A stretch of DNA of 61,754 nucleotides from Nitrososphaerota archaeon (GCA_021325595.1 JAJPGX010000028.1:1-61754), one strand, 5' to 3'; positions 35,627-45,477 are shown, counted from the stretch's first letter. The notes: generated from the letters alone by a model not told the origin. Made by a program: numbers and translations.

Positions 35627-36367
35627 TTATCTCCTGAATATGGTTCCTTCAAAACCTCTACCATTTATTGCATTTACTATTCGATTTGGGAATTTACCAT
35701 TAACAAAAAATACTTCAATGCCATTTTTAGAAATTACTCTTGCTTCTTGAATCTTTCTTGTCATGCCTCCAGTTACATCCATGGAAACTTTTGTTGTGAT
35801 GGGCTTTTCTGATCTAAATTCACTGACTAGTTTTCTAGTTTTCATATCTGAATATACGCCATCTACATTAGTTGCAAAGATGGCAAGACGTGGTTTAAGT
35901 ATCTTAGATAAGATGCCCATTATTTTATCCCCAGATAGTATGTAGAACTTGTTTTTTCCATACCACATGACGTCACCATACGAGATAGGTATCAATCCAG
36001 AATGTGCAATCTTGGGTATTTCTTTTACTTTTCTTTTTATTGGTTTATCTCCAATCATAAAGTCACTTGGAGGTACACAATATGGATTCAATCCAGATTC
36101 TACAAATGATTTCAATATGATGCTGTTTAACTCCACCATGGAATTTTTTACTAAAGATACTCCCTTACTGTTGTATCTGTCTGGTTTTGTATGCATGTCA
36201 TATTTAACAGACCAATAATGACCAAATGATCCTCCGCCATGTATTATGATCATTGGTTCTTTTACTTTTTTCAGATGTATTGATATATTTCGTATTAAAG
36301 TTTTGTTGGGAGCCAATGGTCTTTCTTTATTTGTTATTATTGAACCCCCAAGCTTTATGAGAATCAT
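35627..36367 (-). CDS. ipk: Isopentenyl phosphate kinase
   Basis: The 246-residue amino-acid-kinase-fold protein begins MILIKLGGSIITNK, then IIHGGGSFGH with the His that contacts isopentenyl phosphate, and ATNVDGVYS, TGGMTRKI for the nucleotide site. It phosphorylates isopentenyl phosphate to IPP in the archaeal modified mevalonate pathway. It lies between mevalonate kinase and IDI in the same gene run. Confidence 0.9.
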   Translation of the reverse strand: MILIKLGGSIITNKERPLAPNKTLIRNISIHLKKVKEPMIIIHGGGSFGHYWSVKYDMHTKPDRYNSKGVSLVKNSMVELNSIILKSFVESGLNPYCVPPSDFMIGDKPIKRKVKEIPKIAHSGLIPISYGDVMWYGKNKFYILSGDKIMGILSKILKPRLAIFATNVDGVYSDMKTRKLVSEFRSEKPITTKVSMDVTGGMTRKIQEARVISKNGIEVFFVNGKFPNRIVNAINGRGFEGTIFRR

Positions 36368-36445
36368 TGATTTTTTACATTGTTATTAACGGTTTTAAAA
36401 AGTATCTTAATTCATTACGTGTATGTTAAATTATATGTTATCAAA

Positions 36446-37399
36446 TCACGTGTAGACCATACCATCATAATCTACTTTTGCAACAAAACAATCTGCAAGT
36501 TTTCTTAAATTGGCAAGAGTAGATTCTGTATTGTTTTTATCAACAAGAGAAATTATACATCCACCTCCTCCAGCTCCAGTTAACTTGGAACCGTAGGCGG
36601 TTTTTGTTGCTTCGTTTATTAGCGTCCTTATTTTTTCGGTCGAAACGCCTATCTGTTCTAATAGTTTTTGATTTTCAGACATTAGCATACCCATTTTTTC
36701 AAGGTTATTTTCTGTGAATGCATGTATGGCATTTTTTATTATTTCATCTTCTTTTGCACATAATTCGTTGAATAAATTCTCATTTTTTTCTTTAAACTTT
36801 TTTACTTGATTTACTATTCTTTGAGTGTTGTGAATTTGTGCAGAATTTGCAATTATCAAATCAAAGTTATTCTTAAATGATAATTCTTGAAATCCACTGG
36901 TTGTATCATATGTGAGGAATCCTCCAAACACAGATACTGCTGAATCTGCACCAGATGTATGTTTGAATATGGTTTTTTCGGCTTCAATAGATTTTTTAAG
37001 TATCTCATTTTTTGATAATTTCTTAAACAATCCATTAACTGATGCAGTGGCAGCTACACATGCTGCAGATGAAGATCCAAGACCTACTCCATGTGGGATT
37101 TCTGACTCTAAAATTAACTCAATTCCTTTATCATGAGAGTTCCTTCTTAGTGCATCATAAGCAATGTAGAAAAATGGTTTTAGAAATTTTGGAGAAATTG
37201 AATCCAAATTGCCTAGTTCATCTAATCTGACCTCTTTATTTCCTAATACCGTTTTTACTATCGCTTTTTTTTCATTTATGAATTGAGAACTAGCTGTAAT
37301 TCGTTTATCAATAGAACATAGTATTGCTTTTGTACCATATACTACAAAATGTTCACCAAAGAGAATTACTTTTCCTGGTGCAGAAGCTATTGATTTCAT
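36446..37399 (-). CDS. mvk: Mevalonate kinase
   Basis: The 317-residue GHMP kinase starts APGKVILFGEHFVVYGT, has the P-loop-like GVGLGSSSAA at 104-113 and the C-terminal GAGGGG motif. It phosphorylates mevalonate. The start overlaps the Memo-family gene's stop by four bases (ATGA), and IPK follows about 80 bases downstream, so the pathway steps are encoded in order. Confidence 0.92.
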   Translation of the reverse strand: MKSIASAPGKVILFGEHFVVYGTKAILCSIDKRITASSQFINEKKAIVKTVLGNKEVRLDELGNLDSISPKFLKPFFYIAYDALRRNSHDKGIELILESEIPHGVGLGSSSAACVAATASVNGLFKKLSKNEILKKSIEAEKTIFKHTSGADSAVSVFGGFLTYDTTSGFQELSFKNNFDLIIANSAQIHNTQRIVNQVKKFKEKNENLFNELCAKEDEIIKNAIHAFTENNLEKMGMLMSENQKLLEQIGVSTEKIRTLINEATKTAYGSKLTGAGGGGCIISLVDKNNTESTLANLRKLADCFVAKVDYDGMVYT

Positions 37400-38232
37400 G
37401 TGAAAACTATCGATGCATATCCGACTACCGAATTCTTGTCTCCAGATATATCGCCACTTGTAGCATATTTTATTAACTCTCCTCTAGTGGCTCCAAGTTG
37501 TTTGCAAGCTTCCATTACAGATGCTATCGCCCCATATCCACATGCTGTAACCTGTTTCTCTTGTAGTATGGTATAAAATCTGTCTATATCTAAAGATAAT
37601 ATTGGTTCTATCAAAGCAGAGTCTTGTTTGTGAGCATAATCATTTGGTTCGTAATGTGTAAAATCTGACGATGCTATTATGATACTTTTTTTGTTCTTTG
37701 CAATTCTTGCAATTGCGGCACCAATGCTTTTAGCCGTTTTGTAACTCTGATCATTTAAAATTATTGGCAAAATTTTGAACTTGTGTGAATAAATCTCTTG
37801 AAGAATAGGAATCTGAACCTCTAAACTATGATCCTTGGAATGAGAAAAAAAATCCAACTCTATGAATTTAGAAATTCTATTGATCTCCATAGCAGATTCT
37901 GTATCAACTTCAATGTCTCCAAGAGGCGTTCTCCATACTGCGTCTTTCATAGTAGCTACATCCGATCCAATTCCCCAGTGATTTGGACCTACGATTATTA
38001 CAAGTTCTGGTTTCAGTCCTGAAATGGCATAGTACGAATTTGCTGCTATTGGTCCTGAATACACATATCCTGCATGTGGACAGATTACACCAAAAATTTT
38101 TTTTTTACTCGTAGTTGGCTGTATCTTTTTTGGACCATAATCATGGAAGAAACAATCTCGTATTGTTTTCTTTAATTCTTGATTTGTTTTTGGATAGAAC
38201 ATGCCAGCAACAGCTGGTGTTCTTATCTGCAT
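37396..38232 (-). CDS. MEMO1-family protein
   Basis: The 278-residue protein begins RTPAVAGMFYP and carries the conserved CPHAGYVYSGP and GPNHWG, followed by SSDFTHYEP and H/C-containing segments (VTACGYG), typical of the MEMO/AmmeMemoRadiSam family related to class III extradiol dioxygenases. Molecular function in archaea is not settled. It sits in the isoprenoid run between S2 and mevalonate kinase, a position conserved in archaea. Confidence 0.85.
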   Translation of the reverse strand: MQIRTPAVAGMFYPKTNQELKKTIRDCFFHDYGPKKIQPTTSKKKIFGVICPHAGYVYSGPIAANSYYAISGLKPELVIIVGPNHWGIGSDVATMKDAVWRTPLGDIEVDTESAMEINRISKFIELDFFSHSKDHSLEVQIPILQEIYSHKFKILPIILNDQSYKTAKSIGAAIARIAKNKKSIIIASSDFTHYEPNDYAHKQDSALIEPILSLDIDRFYTILQEKQVTACGYGAIASVMEACKQLGATRGELIKYATSGDISGDKNSVVGYASIVFT

Positions 38233-38236
38233 TGTT

Positions 38237-38905
38237 TTATTGCCTCTGAGATCTTGATCTTATCTGAGGAGTTCGTTCAACTTCTTCTTCTAATTCTTCC
38301 TCAGTAATTTTTGTCTCAAAGTCGTCAATTTCATATTTCATTGGTTCTTCTTCTTTAAGCTCACCTTTTTGCAGCAAGATCTCTCTTGCTAAGAGCCAAT
38401 ATGTTGCAGCCAGTGATTTTCTGCCTCTGTTATTAGCTGGAATAACTAAATCTACTTTTGAAGTTACGTTATCTGTATTAGATATGGCGATTACGGGAAT
38501 ACCTGCATTGGTAGCTTCAACGATTGCTTGCTCATCCACTTGAGGATCTGATACCAAAACTAATGCTGGTTCCATGTAATATGGCAATAATGGATTTGTA
38601 AGAGTTCCTGGCATGAATCTACCTAGCATTGGTTTAGCTCCAGTTATTTCACAAAACTTCTCTACTGGGGTACTTGCATATTCTCTTCCGGAACATATCA
38701 GAATCTTGGAAATGTCTGATCTATTGATGAACTTTGCAGCTGTTTGAATTCTTGATAATGTCTTTTTACTGTCAATTATGTACAAACCCTCGTTTGTAGC
38801 CCTTGTGATAAATGGAATCATGAATTTAGTTTTTACTTGTGTTCCTACCCTGATGCCAGTAGATAGTACATATTTTTCCATATTGTCGGCTTCTTGTCTA
38901 CTCAT
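38237..38905 (-). CDS. rpsB: 30S ribosomal protein S2 (uS2)
   Basis: The 222-residue protein has the uS2 pattern of archaea: GTQVKTKFMIPFI, LICSGREYASTPV, RFMPGTLTNP and VIPANNRGRKSLA. It ends in an acidic tail (about 190-222). It is on the same strand as enolase and RpoN. Confidence 0.93.
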   Translation of the reverse strand: MSRQEADNMEKYVLSTGIRVGTQVKTKFMIPFITRATNEGLYIIDSKKTLSRIQTAAKFINRSDISKILICSGREYASTPVEKFCEITGAKPMLGRFMPGTLTNPLLPYYMEPALVLVSDPQVDEQAIVEATNAGIPVIAISNTDNVTSKVDLVIPANNRGRKSLAATYWLLAREILLQKGELKEEEPMKYEIDDFETKITEEELEEEVERTPQIRSRSQRQ

Positions 38906-38914
38906 GACGTGTTT

Positions 38915-40153
38915 TTAAATCTCGACCATTCCACGTATTAAATCATACTCTGCAAGTCTAACCAATTCATTCAGTTTGGCTATCCTTTCTCCTCCAACAA
39001 CACCTACCTTAAGCATTTTTGATTTTGTAGCTATGCCAATATGTGATATGTGGGCATCTGTTGATTCACCAGATCTGTGTGATGTAATTATTCCTATCTT
39101 GTTTGTATTTGCCTCACGTGCAAATTCTAATGCGTCATACAAACTTCCTGCTTGATTTACTTTTAATATTGCACCATTACAAGCTTTCAGTTTTACTGCT
39201 TTTTTGAGTATCTTTGTATTGGTCACTAGAAGATCATCTCCAGTAATTAATACATGTGGAAATTTCTTGGTTAATGCCGACATTTCTTCAAACGCCTCCT
39301 CATGTACGGCATCCTCGGCATATACTAGCTTGTATTTTTTTATTATCTCTGAGGCAAAATCAATTTGTTCTTGTGGTGTGTTTTCAAATCCAGCTCGATC
39401 ATAGATGTATTTCTTCTTCTTTTCATTCCATTGTGTAGATGAAGCAAAATCTACTCCAAGTGATACTTCTTTTCCTAATGTGAATCCTAGTTCTTCACAA
39501 GCTTTAGCTGCTACTTCTAAAGCTTGATCATTTTTTAGCTTAGGAGCCCATCCTCCCTCATCTCCTCTGCCGTTTGTAAATGTTGGATCTTTTTTTATCA
39601 AGATTTTACCAAGTTCCTTGTGTACTTCCAAGTTGGTTTCTATTGCATCACGTATTGTCTTTGAACCAGTAGAACATATCAATATCTCCTGAATATCGGG
39701 GGTGCCAGGTCCTGCATGGGCTCCTCCCCCAAGAATGTTTCCTAGGGGAAATGGAAATCTATGATCTGTTTTTTTTGAAAGTAATTTAAACAGAGGAATA
39801 TCTAAGGCTTTTGAAGCAGAATCCACTGCAGCGATTGTTAATGCAAACGCTAAGGAGCCACCTATCTTTGAATAGTTTGGAGTAGAATCCATTTCTCTTA
39901 AAGTATCATGAATTGACTTCAAGTCAGATGAATCAAGATTGTGAAATTTCTTTTCATTATTTTTTAACAATTCTAAACTTTTTTCTGGTTTGTTTTGTGG
40001 AAAGCTAATTGCTTCATGTTTTCCAACACTTGCTCCTGAGGGGGAGCACACCCTTCCTAGGTACTTGTTGTCTGAAATTACATCAATTTCTATGGTTTTG
40101 CTTCCTCTACTGTTGTATAATATACGTCCCTTAATTGAGGTAATCCGCGCCAT
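38915..40153 (-). CDS. eno: Enolase
   Basis: The 412-residue enolase has the metal and catalytic segments GGGAHAGPGTPDIQEI, DEGGWAPK, VYAEDAVHEEAFE, ITGDDLLVTN, and the signature ILKVNQAGSLYDA followed by SHRSGESTDAHISHI. It converts 2-phosphoglycerate to phosphoenolpyruvate. Its start codon is two bases before rpoN's stop on the same transcript, a common archaeal order. Confidence 0.95.
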   Translation of the reverse strand: MARITSIKGRILYNSRGSKTIEIDVISDNKYLGRVCSPSGASVGKHEAISFPQNKPEKSLELLKNNEKKFHNLDSSDLKSIHDTLREMDSTPNYSKIGGSLAFALTIAAVDSASKALDIPLFKLLSKKTDHRFPFPLGNILGGGAHAGPGTPDIQEILICSTGSKTIRDAIETNLEVHKELGKILIKKDPTFTNGRGDEGGWAPKLKNDQALEVAAKACEELGFTLGKEVSLGVDFASSTQWNEKKKKYIYDRAGFENTPQEQIDFASEIIKKYKLVYAEDAVHEEAFEEMSALTKKFPHVLITGDDLLVTNTKILKKAVKLKACNGAILKVNQAGSLYDALEFAREANTNKIGIITSHRSGESTDAHISHIGIATKSKMLKVGVVGGERIAKLNELVRLAEYDLIRGMVEI

Positions 40154-40154
40154 T

Positions 40155-40391
40155 TTATTCTAGCTCGGATCTAACCTCTTGCTCCCTTCTCCTAATTGCT
40201 TCGTAAAACGGAATAACCTGATGAATTGTTTCTACTGATGTTAACATCATTGCTCTACAACAATAACGTTTTAGTCCAAATGAATCAAGTACTTTTGCAG
40301 GATCTTCCCCAGCTTTTACTCTGTTTTGATATTCTTTGTATTTATCAGAAATTAAATTTCCACAAGTAAAACACCTGACAGGAATTAACAC
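40155..40391 (-). CDS. rpoN: RNA polymerase subunit N (Rpb10 homologue)
   Basis: The 78-residue protein has the zinc motif CFTCG and the YCCRAMML box of Rpo10. The GTG start at 40389-40391 is supported by a TATA element centred near 40417, about 25 bases upstream, giving a leaderless transcript. It is the first gene of the leftward run through gltX. A tRNA-Leu gene diverges from the same TATA region. Confidence 0.95.
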   Translation of the reverse strand: MLIPVRCFTCGNLISDKYKEYQNRVKAGEDPAKVLDSFGLKRYCCRAMMLTSVETIHQVIPFYEAIRRREQEVRSELE

Positions 40392-40410
40392 ATTTTAAAA
40401 AAGTAATCAA

Positions 40411-40422
40411 GGCTTATAAAAA
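40411..40422. promoter_or_regulatory. Shared TATA region of rpoN (minus) and tRNA-Leu (plus)
   Basis: GGCTTATAAAAA reads as a TATA box in both directions (CTTATAAAAA forward, TTTTTATAAGCC reverse). Its centre lies about 25 bases from the rpoN start on the minus strand and about 27 bases from the tRNA start on the plus strand. A bidirectional use is inferred from this spacing. Confidence 0.5.
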
Positions 40423-40443
40423 CCATACATGGGTAATGCAAAT

Positions 40444-40528
40444 GCGGGAGTCGCCCAGCCTGGTCAAAGGCGCTAGCTTGAGGGGCTAGTATCTTAGGAT
40501 TTCGAGGGTTCAAATCCCTTCTCCCGCA
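40444..40528 (+). tRNA. tRNA-Leu (anticodon GAG)
   Basis: Acceptor GCGGGAG pairs with CTCCCGC. The anticodon stem CTAGC/GCTAG holds the loop TTGAGGG (anticodon GAG). The long variable arm marks a class II tRNA, and the T arm GAGGG-TTCAAAT-CCCTT is intact. The 3' end is A (discriminator). No intron, no encoded CCA. Confidence 0.95.
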
Positions 40529-40617
40529 CTGACAATCACAAAACAAGACGAAATTGACCTCGTTGATAAAAACAATAGATATCAAGTCTTAACAGAGTAA
40601 TTCTAAACTGCTCCTCA

Positions 40618-41331
40618 ATGAAATTATTTGTAGTGTTATTGACACTTTCAATGATTGTTGTATTATCAGGAATTCAGCCTTCTAACTCTCTTGTATCATA
40701 TCATATGGTTGTTAATGTAAAGCCTGAAAAAACTCCTATTGATACAAACAGTTACCCTGTCATAGTTGGTACAGTAATAGATGAATCAAGTAATCCAATT
40801 TCAAACGCAAAAGTAAAACTTAGTTTTGAAAAACAGGTTGTATATACCACAACTGATGATTCTGGAAATTTCAGATATCAGTCAGCAATTCCCTCCTCTG
40901 ACGCTGGAGCATACATGATAAACGCTGTTGTGTCAAAAGATGGATATGTTACATCTTATGCAAGTTCAACATATTTTGTGAATCCTCCATTACAAACTAC
41001 TGTTCATAAAGTATACAATCTCTTACCAATTGTATCTGGAAATTACACAATGTTTCTTGGTAAAGTAACTCAATGGAATCTAGAAACAACATGCTTTGTA
41101 AAATTTGGCGACGAATACAAGCGATTTCTTAAAACATGTGATCTATATAATATGGAACCAAATGACTTCAAAACTGATCAAAGCGTAATCTCCAGTCTCA
41201 CCGTAATGAAATACAATGATGAGTATCGTTTATTCCCATCAAAAGATTACTATGCTGCAGCAGACTTGGACAATATGACACAACCGCAATATTTGGCAAG
41301 TACTTGGGCAAATTATACGGTTCCAAACTGA
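40618..41331 (+). CDS. Secreted protein with carboxypeptidase-regulatory-like (CarboxypepD_reg) domain
   Basis: The 237-residue protein has a signal peptide at residues 1-25 (LFVVLLTLSMIVVLSG). A beta-rich domain follows (VIVGTVIDESSNPISNAKVKL, with DDSGNFRYQ) typical of carboxypeptidase-regulatory-like folds on archaeal surface proteins. There is no C-terminal anchor. The function is unknown, probably in the cell envelope. Confidence 0.7.
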   Translation: MKLFVVLLTLSMIVVLSGIQPSNSLVSYHMVVNVKPEKTPIDTNSYPVIVGTVIDESSNPISNAKVKLSFEKQVVYTTTDDSGNFRYQSAIPSSDAGAYMINAVVSKDGYVTSYASSTYFVNPPLQTTVHKVYNLLPIVSGNYTMFLGKVTQWNLETTCFVKFGDEYKRFLKTCDLYNMEPNDFKTDQSVISSLTVMKYNDEYRLFPSKDYYAAADLDNMTQPQYLASTWANYTVPN

Positions 41332-41403
41332 TCAATTGTCTATTTTGACTCTATTTTGAAAATATTGGCAAAGTCCTTATTTGACGTGTGTACGAAATTA
41401 TTT

Positions 41404-42054
41404 ATGGAAATAACAGTAAAACAAATGATGCAAATAGAAGAAAATGGGCATCAAATGGGATTTTTTAGAAAATTGATGATGGAAAATGCAGGATCTTCTG
41501 CTGCACGACATATTGTAGAACGATATGACGATTTATCAGCAAAAAATGTAATCATTTTTGCAGGTCTTGGAAATAATGGGGGCGATGCCTTAGTTGTAGC
41601 ACGACATCTAGCAGGTTATGGATGTAGTCCAACCGTAGTACTATTGGGAAATCCCAATAACATAAAAACTGAAGAATCTCGTTCTAATTGGCAAATCTTA
41701 GAAAAAATGAATTCCATAAATTTGATAATTTCATCAGATGCAAACTCTATAAATGTAAAACCAGATATTATTGTAGATGGAATTCTTGGAACTGGAATTT
41801 CTGGAAAAATAAGAGAGCCATACGCTACTGCAATTGATGTTATCAACAAATCATCTGCTTTCAAATTAGCAATTGATGTACCATCTGGATTGGATCCTGA
41901 TACGGGAAGTGTTATTGATAAATGTGTCAAGTCTGATATCACGGTAACTTTTCATAAAATGAAAATCGGAATGCCAAAACGCATAGATTTATGTGGAAAA
42001 ATATATGTTGAAAAAATAGGTATCCCACCAGAAGCTGAGAAGGGTGTTTTATGA
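41404..42054 (+). CDS. nnrE: NAD(P)HX epimerase (YjeF N-terminal domain)
   Basis: I place the start at the ATG at 41404 (MEITVKQM), not at the TTG 48 bases upstream, because YjeF N-domains begin with this strand. The product of 216 residues shows the repair-enzyme motifs MENAGSS, IFAGLGNNGGDALVVARHLAGYG, and IDVPSGLDPDTG. It repairs hydrated NAD(P)H; the dehydratase half is not fused. Stop and start of the following MBL gene overlap by four bases. Confidence 0.85.
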   Translation: MEITVKQMMQIEENGHQMGFFRKLMMENAGSSAARHIVERYDDLSAKNVIIFAGLGNNGGDALVVARHLAGYGCSPTVVLLGNPNNIKTEESRSNWQILEKMNSINLIISSDANSINVKPDIIVDGILGTGISGKIREPYATAIDVINKSSAFKLAIDVPSGLDPDTGSVIDKCVKSDITVTFHKMKIGMPKRIDLCGKIYVEKIGIPPEAEKGVL

Positions 42055-42665
42055 AAGTATATCAACTTGAAGTGGGAAATATGCAGAACTTTACTTATGT
42101 GGTTGAGGATGAGGAAACCCAAGAAGCGATTGTAATAGATCCCTCATGGGAACTAGATCTGGTGATGAAAATTATTGAACAAAATAATTTGAAGATAAAA
42201 TATGTAATAAATACACATCACCATTTTGATCATACTATTGGAAATGATGCAATAGCAAAACATACCAATTCAAAGATCATACAACATTCTGCTTCAACTC
42301 TTAAAAATGACATACAAGTATCACATGGAGACAAAATAAAATTCGGTAAATCAGAACTCACGGTATTTCATACGCCTGGACACTCTAAAGATAGCATGTG
42401 TCTTGTTGGTGACGGAAAAATTTTTTCAGGAGATACACTTTTTGTAGGAAATTGTGGAAGAATAGATCTGCCTGGTGGGAATGGAAAGGAACTCTATCAT
42501 AGTATATTTGATATTATTTCAAAATTAGATGATATGTTGATTATGTATCCTGGACATAATTATGGTAACTCGCCAACTTCAACGATTGGAAAGGAGAAAA
42601 AGACAAATTTTGTGATGCAACCAAGAACTGAAGAAGAATTTTTAGATTTCATGAATAGTGATTAA
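42051..42665 (+). CDS. MBL-fold hydrolase (glyoxalase II-like)
   Basis: The 204-residue protein has the MBL metal motif NTHHHFDHTIG, then FHTPGHSKDS, SGDTLF, and YPGHNY. Its closest pattern is hydroxyacylglutathione hydrolase-like enzymes; the natural thioester is unknown in archaea. ATGA overlap with the upstream epimerase. Confidence 0.8.
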   Translation: MKVYQLEVGNMQNFTYVVEDEETQEAIVIDPSWELDLVMKIIEQNNLKIKYVINTHHHFDHTIGNDAIAKHTNSKIIQHSASTLKNDIQVSHGDKIKFGKSELTVFHTPGHSKDSMCLVGDGKIFSGDTLFVGNCGRIDLPGGNGKELYHSIFDIISKLDDMLIMYPGHNYGNSPTSTIGKEKKTNFVMQPRTEEEFLDFMNSD

Positions 42666-42668
42666 AAT

Positions 42669-43724
42669 TTGGAAGATATTGAATTATTTGGAAATAAACA
42701 AAAAGGAATTGATTTTCTAAATCATACAAAACAGAAAAAATTTACTTTTTCACTGGTTATATCATATACCGCAACATCAGAAATACCTGGCATTACCATT
42801 GCCGGCGAACACCCAGATCTAATAAAGTTCACTAGTCCTGCTGACGCTGAATTCATTCACTATGGTCACTGTAAATCCATATCTGTTATACCAATGACTC
42901 CAGACGGAAAACCAACTCCTGCTTTACTAACAAAAGCAGCGCTTGAGGCAGCTAGTGTTCCTAACATAGTAATTAATGCTGGCAGCAAAATAACTCCAAA
43001 ATTACCGTGTCTTGATTTAGGATTGGATTATGGCAAGAACATATCTCAGGAACCTGCACAGAGTGCAGAGGATGTAAGAAAAGCTGTTGAATATGGAAGA
43101 ATCATTGGTAGATTTCTGGGCGCTACTACTGATTGCCTTGTTATAGGTGAAAGCATTCCAGGAGGTACTACTACTGCTCTTGGTGTACTTGAAGGAATGG
43201 GAGTAAAAGCCCTTGTAAGTAGTAGCATGCCTAAAAATCCGACAGAGCTAAAAATTAACATCATACGAGATGCACTAGAAAGAGTAAATTCAAGTGACCC
43301 GTTTGATATTGTCTCTCAGGTAGGTGATCCGATGATACCTACAGTAGCTGGAATACTAAGTACTGCATCTGATCTTACCCATGTCATATTAGCTGGTGGT
43401 ACACAAATGGCCGCAGTTTTATGTTTTTCAAAAAGTTTAGGCTTTGATGGAAAAAATACGGCAATAGGAACAACATCATATGTTATTAACGATAAATCCG
43501 CAAATTTGATTGATACAGTTGGGACAATTCTTGATATTCCAATACTTGCAGCAAATCTTAAACTTGGAGAATCACAGATCGCAGGTCTTAGATCCTATGC
43601 CGATGGATTTGTAAAAGAAGGAGCGGGAGCTGGTGGTGCATCAATTGCATGCATGCTAAAAACAAAAATTGATACACAAAAACTTCTTGAGTTAACTGAG
43701 ATTGAATATCGTAGAATTACTTGA
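42669..43724 (+). CDS. CobT-like nicotinate-nucleotide phosphoribosyltransferase family protein
   Basis: The 351-residue protein uses a TTG start three bases after the MBL gene. It has the glycine-rich segments ESIPGGTTTALG, NAGSKITPKLPCLDLG, and AGGTQMAA typical of archaeal CobT/TIGR00303 relatives, which activate a lower-ligand base for cobalamin-type cofactors. Archaeal members may differ in substrate from bacterial CobT. Linkage with the B12-type radical SAM protein at 59621 is only suggestive. Confidence 0.75.
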   Translation: MEDIELFGNKQKGIDFLNHTKQKKFTFSLVISYTATSEIPGITIAGEHPDLIKFTSPADAEFIHYGHCKSISVIPMTPDGKPTPALLTKAALEAASVPNIVINAGSKITPKLPCLDLGLDYGKNISQEPAQSAEDVRKAVEYGRIIGRFLGATTDCLVIGESIPGGTTTALGVLEGMGVKALVSSSMPKNPTELKINIIRDALERVNSSDPFDIVSQVGDPMIPTVAGILSTASDLTHVILAGGTQMAAVLCFSKSLGFDGKNTAIGTTSYVINDKSANLIDTVGTILDIPILAANLKLGESQIAGLRSYADGFVKEGAGAGGASIACMLKTKIDTQKLLELTEIEYRRIT

Positions 43725-45477
43725 CAGTCACTGATTTGGCTAGATTTCTTGGATAATCTGGGTCCGCATCTTTTTCTAATGCAGCATAATATGCCAAGAG
43801 TTGTATCGGTACAATCTCGATAAATGGATAGAGTGCTTCATTAATTGCGGGTATCTCAATCCAAAAATCATATGCATCGCTAGGTTTATCGGAGATTCCT
43901 ATCACTTTTGCTCCTCTGGCTTTGATTTCTCTTGCAGACGTTAATGTATCATTATATGTAGAATCGTTTGGATTTATGATTATAACATAAGAATTTGAAT
44001 CCATTAATGCTAATGGTCCATGTTTTAATTCTCCACCAGGAAGTCCTTCTGCATGAATGTATGTTAACTCCTTTAACTTTAGTGACGCTTCAGACGCTAT
44101 TGGATAATGTATTCCTCTACCAAGTACATAGATATCTGACACATCTTTGAATTTTTTGGCTATTTCTTGAATCTTTGAGTCATCAGATAATATTTTCTTG
44201 ATTGATTCTGATATATTATCAAATTCAAGTCCTATGCAACCGCCACATATTTTGTCCACTATTTTATACAATACGGCTAGTTGTGATGTGAAACTCTTAG
44301 TAGCTGCCACTCCTATCTCTGGCCCGCAATTGAGCCCTATTGATATTGCTGACTGCTGTACTAAAGATGATGTCATAATGTTTACAATAGATATTATTTT
44401 TGAGCCAGCATTCTTAGCAAACTTTACTGCTTCTAGAACATCTGCACTCTCTCCACTCTGTGATATTGCAATTAGGATGGATTGAGGCTCAAACATATCT
44501 GGCGAGAATTGTACCTCGCTTGAGATTACTGGTTCTACTTTTATTTTTGCAAATCTTGAAAATAAAAATTTTGCAATAAGTGCAGCATTATAGCTTGTTC
44601 CGCTCCCAGTTATGTATAGACTTCTTGCATGCTTTACAAAATCTGCTGCTAAATCTAATTCGAGCTTTGTATTGTTTGCGGCATTAGCAATTGTCTTTGG
44701 CTGTTCAGAGATTTCTTTTAGTGTAAAATGAGCAAATTCCCCTTTGTATACATCAGCAAATTCTTTTGAAACCTTTGTAATTTGATGTTGTATTGGATTT
44801 CCATCAAAATCAAATATTTTTATTCCCCTTGAATCTATCATAACAAATTCTTTGTTATCTAGATAGATGACCTCGTCAGTATGTTCTACAAATCCGAGCA
44901 CATCACTTGAGATGAAATATCCATCTTTCCCAATTCCTAGTATCAATGGTTCATGCATTCTAGCTGCTGCTAAAGTACCATCTTCAAAAACTGCTACAAA
45001 AGCATAGTTGCCCTTGAGATGATTTACTGTTTCTAATATTGATTTTTTCTTGTCTTTGGTTTTGTCATGATGATATTGAAGAAGATTCGCTATCACTTCA
45101 CTATCTGTTTGGCTCTTGAATGTATACCCTTTCTGTTGCAGGTTCTTCTTCAGTTCATCATAATTGTCAATTATTCCATTGTGTACTATTGCTACCTCTC
45201 CTGCACTAGAGGGATGCGGGTGGGCATTGACATCTGTAACCATTCCGTGTGTTGCCCATCTAGTATGTCCTATGCCTATGTTGCCAGCAAGCTGATCTAG
45301 TTTTGCTTGATTGTTTACTTCTATTACCTTGCCTACTCCTTTTCTCACTACTATTTGATTATCAGAAAATGTTGCAACTCCAACGCTATCATAACCTCTG
45401 TACTCCATACGTTTCAATCCTTTTACTATGATTGGTGCAGCAGGATTAATTCCCAAATACCCTATGATGGAACACAT
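43717..45477 (-). CDS. glmS: Glucosamine-fructose-6-phosphate aminotransferase (isomerising)
   Basis: The 586-residue protein has the N-terminal class II glutaminase (Cys2, GYLG, RMEYRGYDS, GHTRWATHG) and two SIS sugar isomerase domains (TGSGTSYNA; ISQSGESADV; GRGIHYP; ELKHGPLA). It makes glucosamine-6-phosphate from fructose-6-phosphate and glutamine for cell-surface polysaccharide and glycoprotein synthesis. It is convergent with the CobT-like gene. Confidence 0.95.
   Translation of the reverse strand: MCSIIGYLGINPAAPIIVKGLKRMEYRGYDSVGVATFSDNQIVVRKGVGKVIEVNNQAKLDQLAGNIGIGHTRWATHGMVTDVNAHPHPSSAGEVAIVHNGIIDNYDELKKNLQQKGYTFKSQTDSEVIANLLQYHHDKTKDKKKSILETVNHLKGNYAFVAVFEDGTLAAARMHEPLILGIGKDGYFISSDVLGFVEHTDEVIYLDNKEFVMIDSRGIKIFDFDGNPIQHQITKVSKEFADVYKGEFAHFTLKEISEQPKTIANAANNTKLELDLAADFVKHARSLYITGSGTSYNAALIAKFLFSRFAKIKVEPVISSEVQFSPDMFEPQSILIAISQSGESADVLEAVKFAKNAGSKIISIVNIMTSSLVQQSAISIGLNCGPEIGVAATKSFTSQLAVLYKIVDKICGGCIGLEFDNISESIKKILSDDSKIQEIAKKFKDVSDIYVLGRGIHYPIASEASLKLKELTYIHAEGLPGGELKHGPLALMDSNSYVIIINPNDSTYNDTLTSAREIKARGAKVIGISDKPSDAYDFWIEIPAINEALYPFIEIVPIQLLAYYAALEKDADPDYPRNLAKSVTVK

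Noticed and set aside
35625-35664. Longer start for the IDI gene at 35664
   Set aside because: The longer start overlaps the IPK gene by 38 bases, while the ATG at 35625 sits one base after the IPK stop with a GGAG before it.
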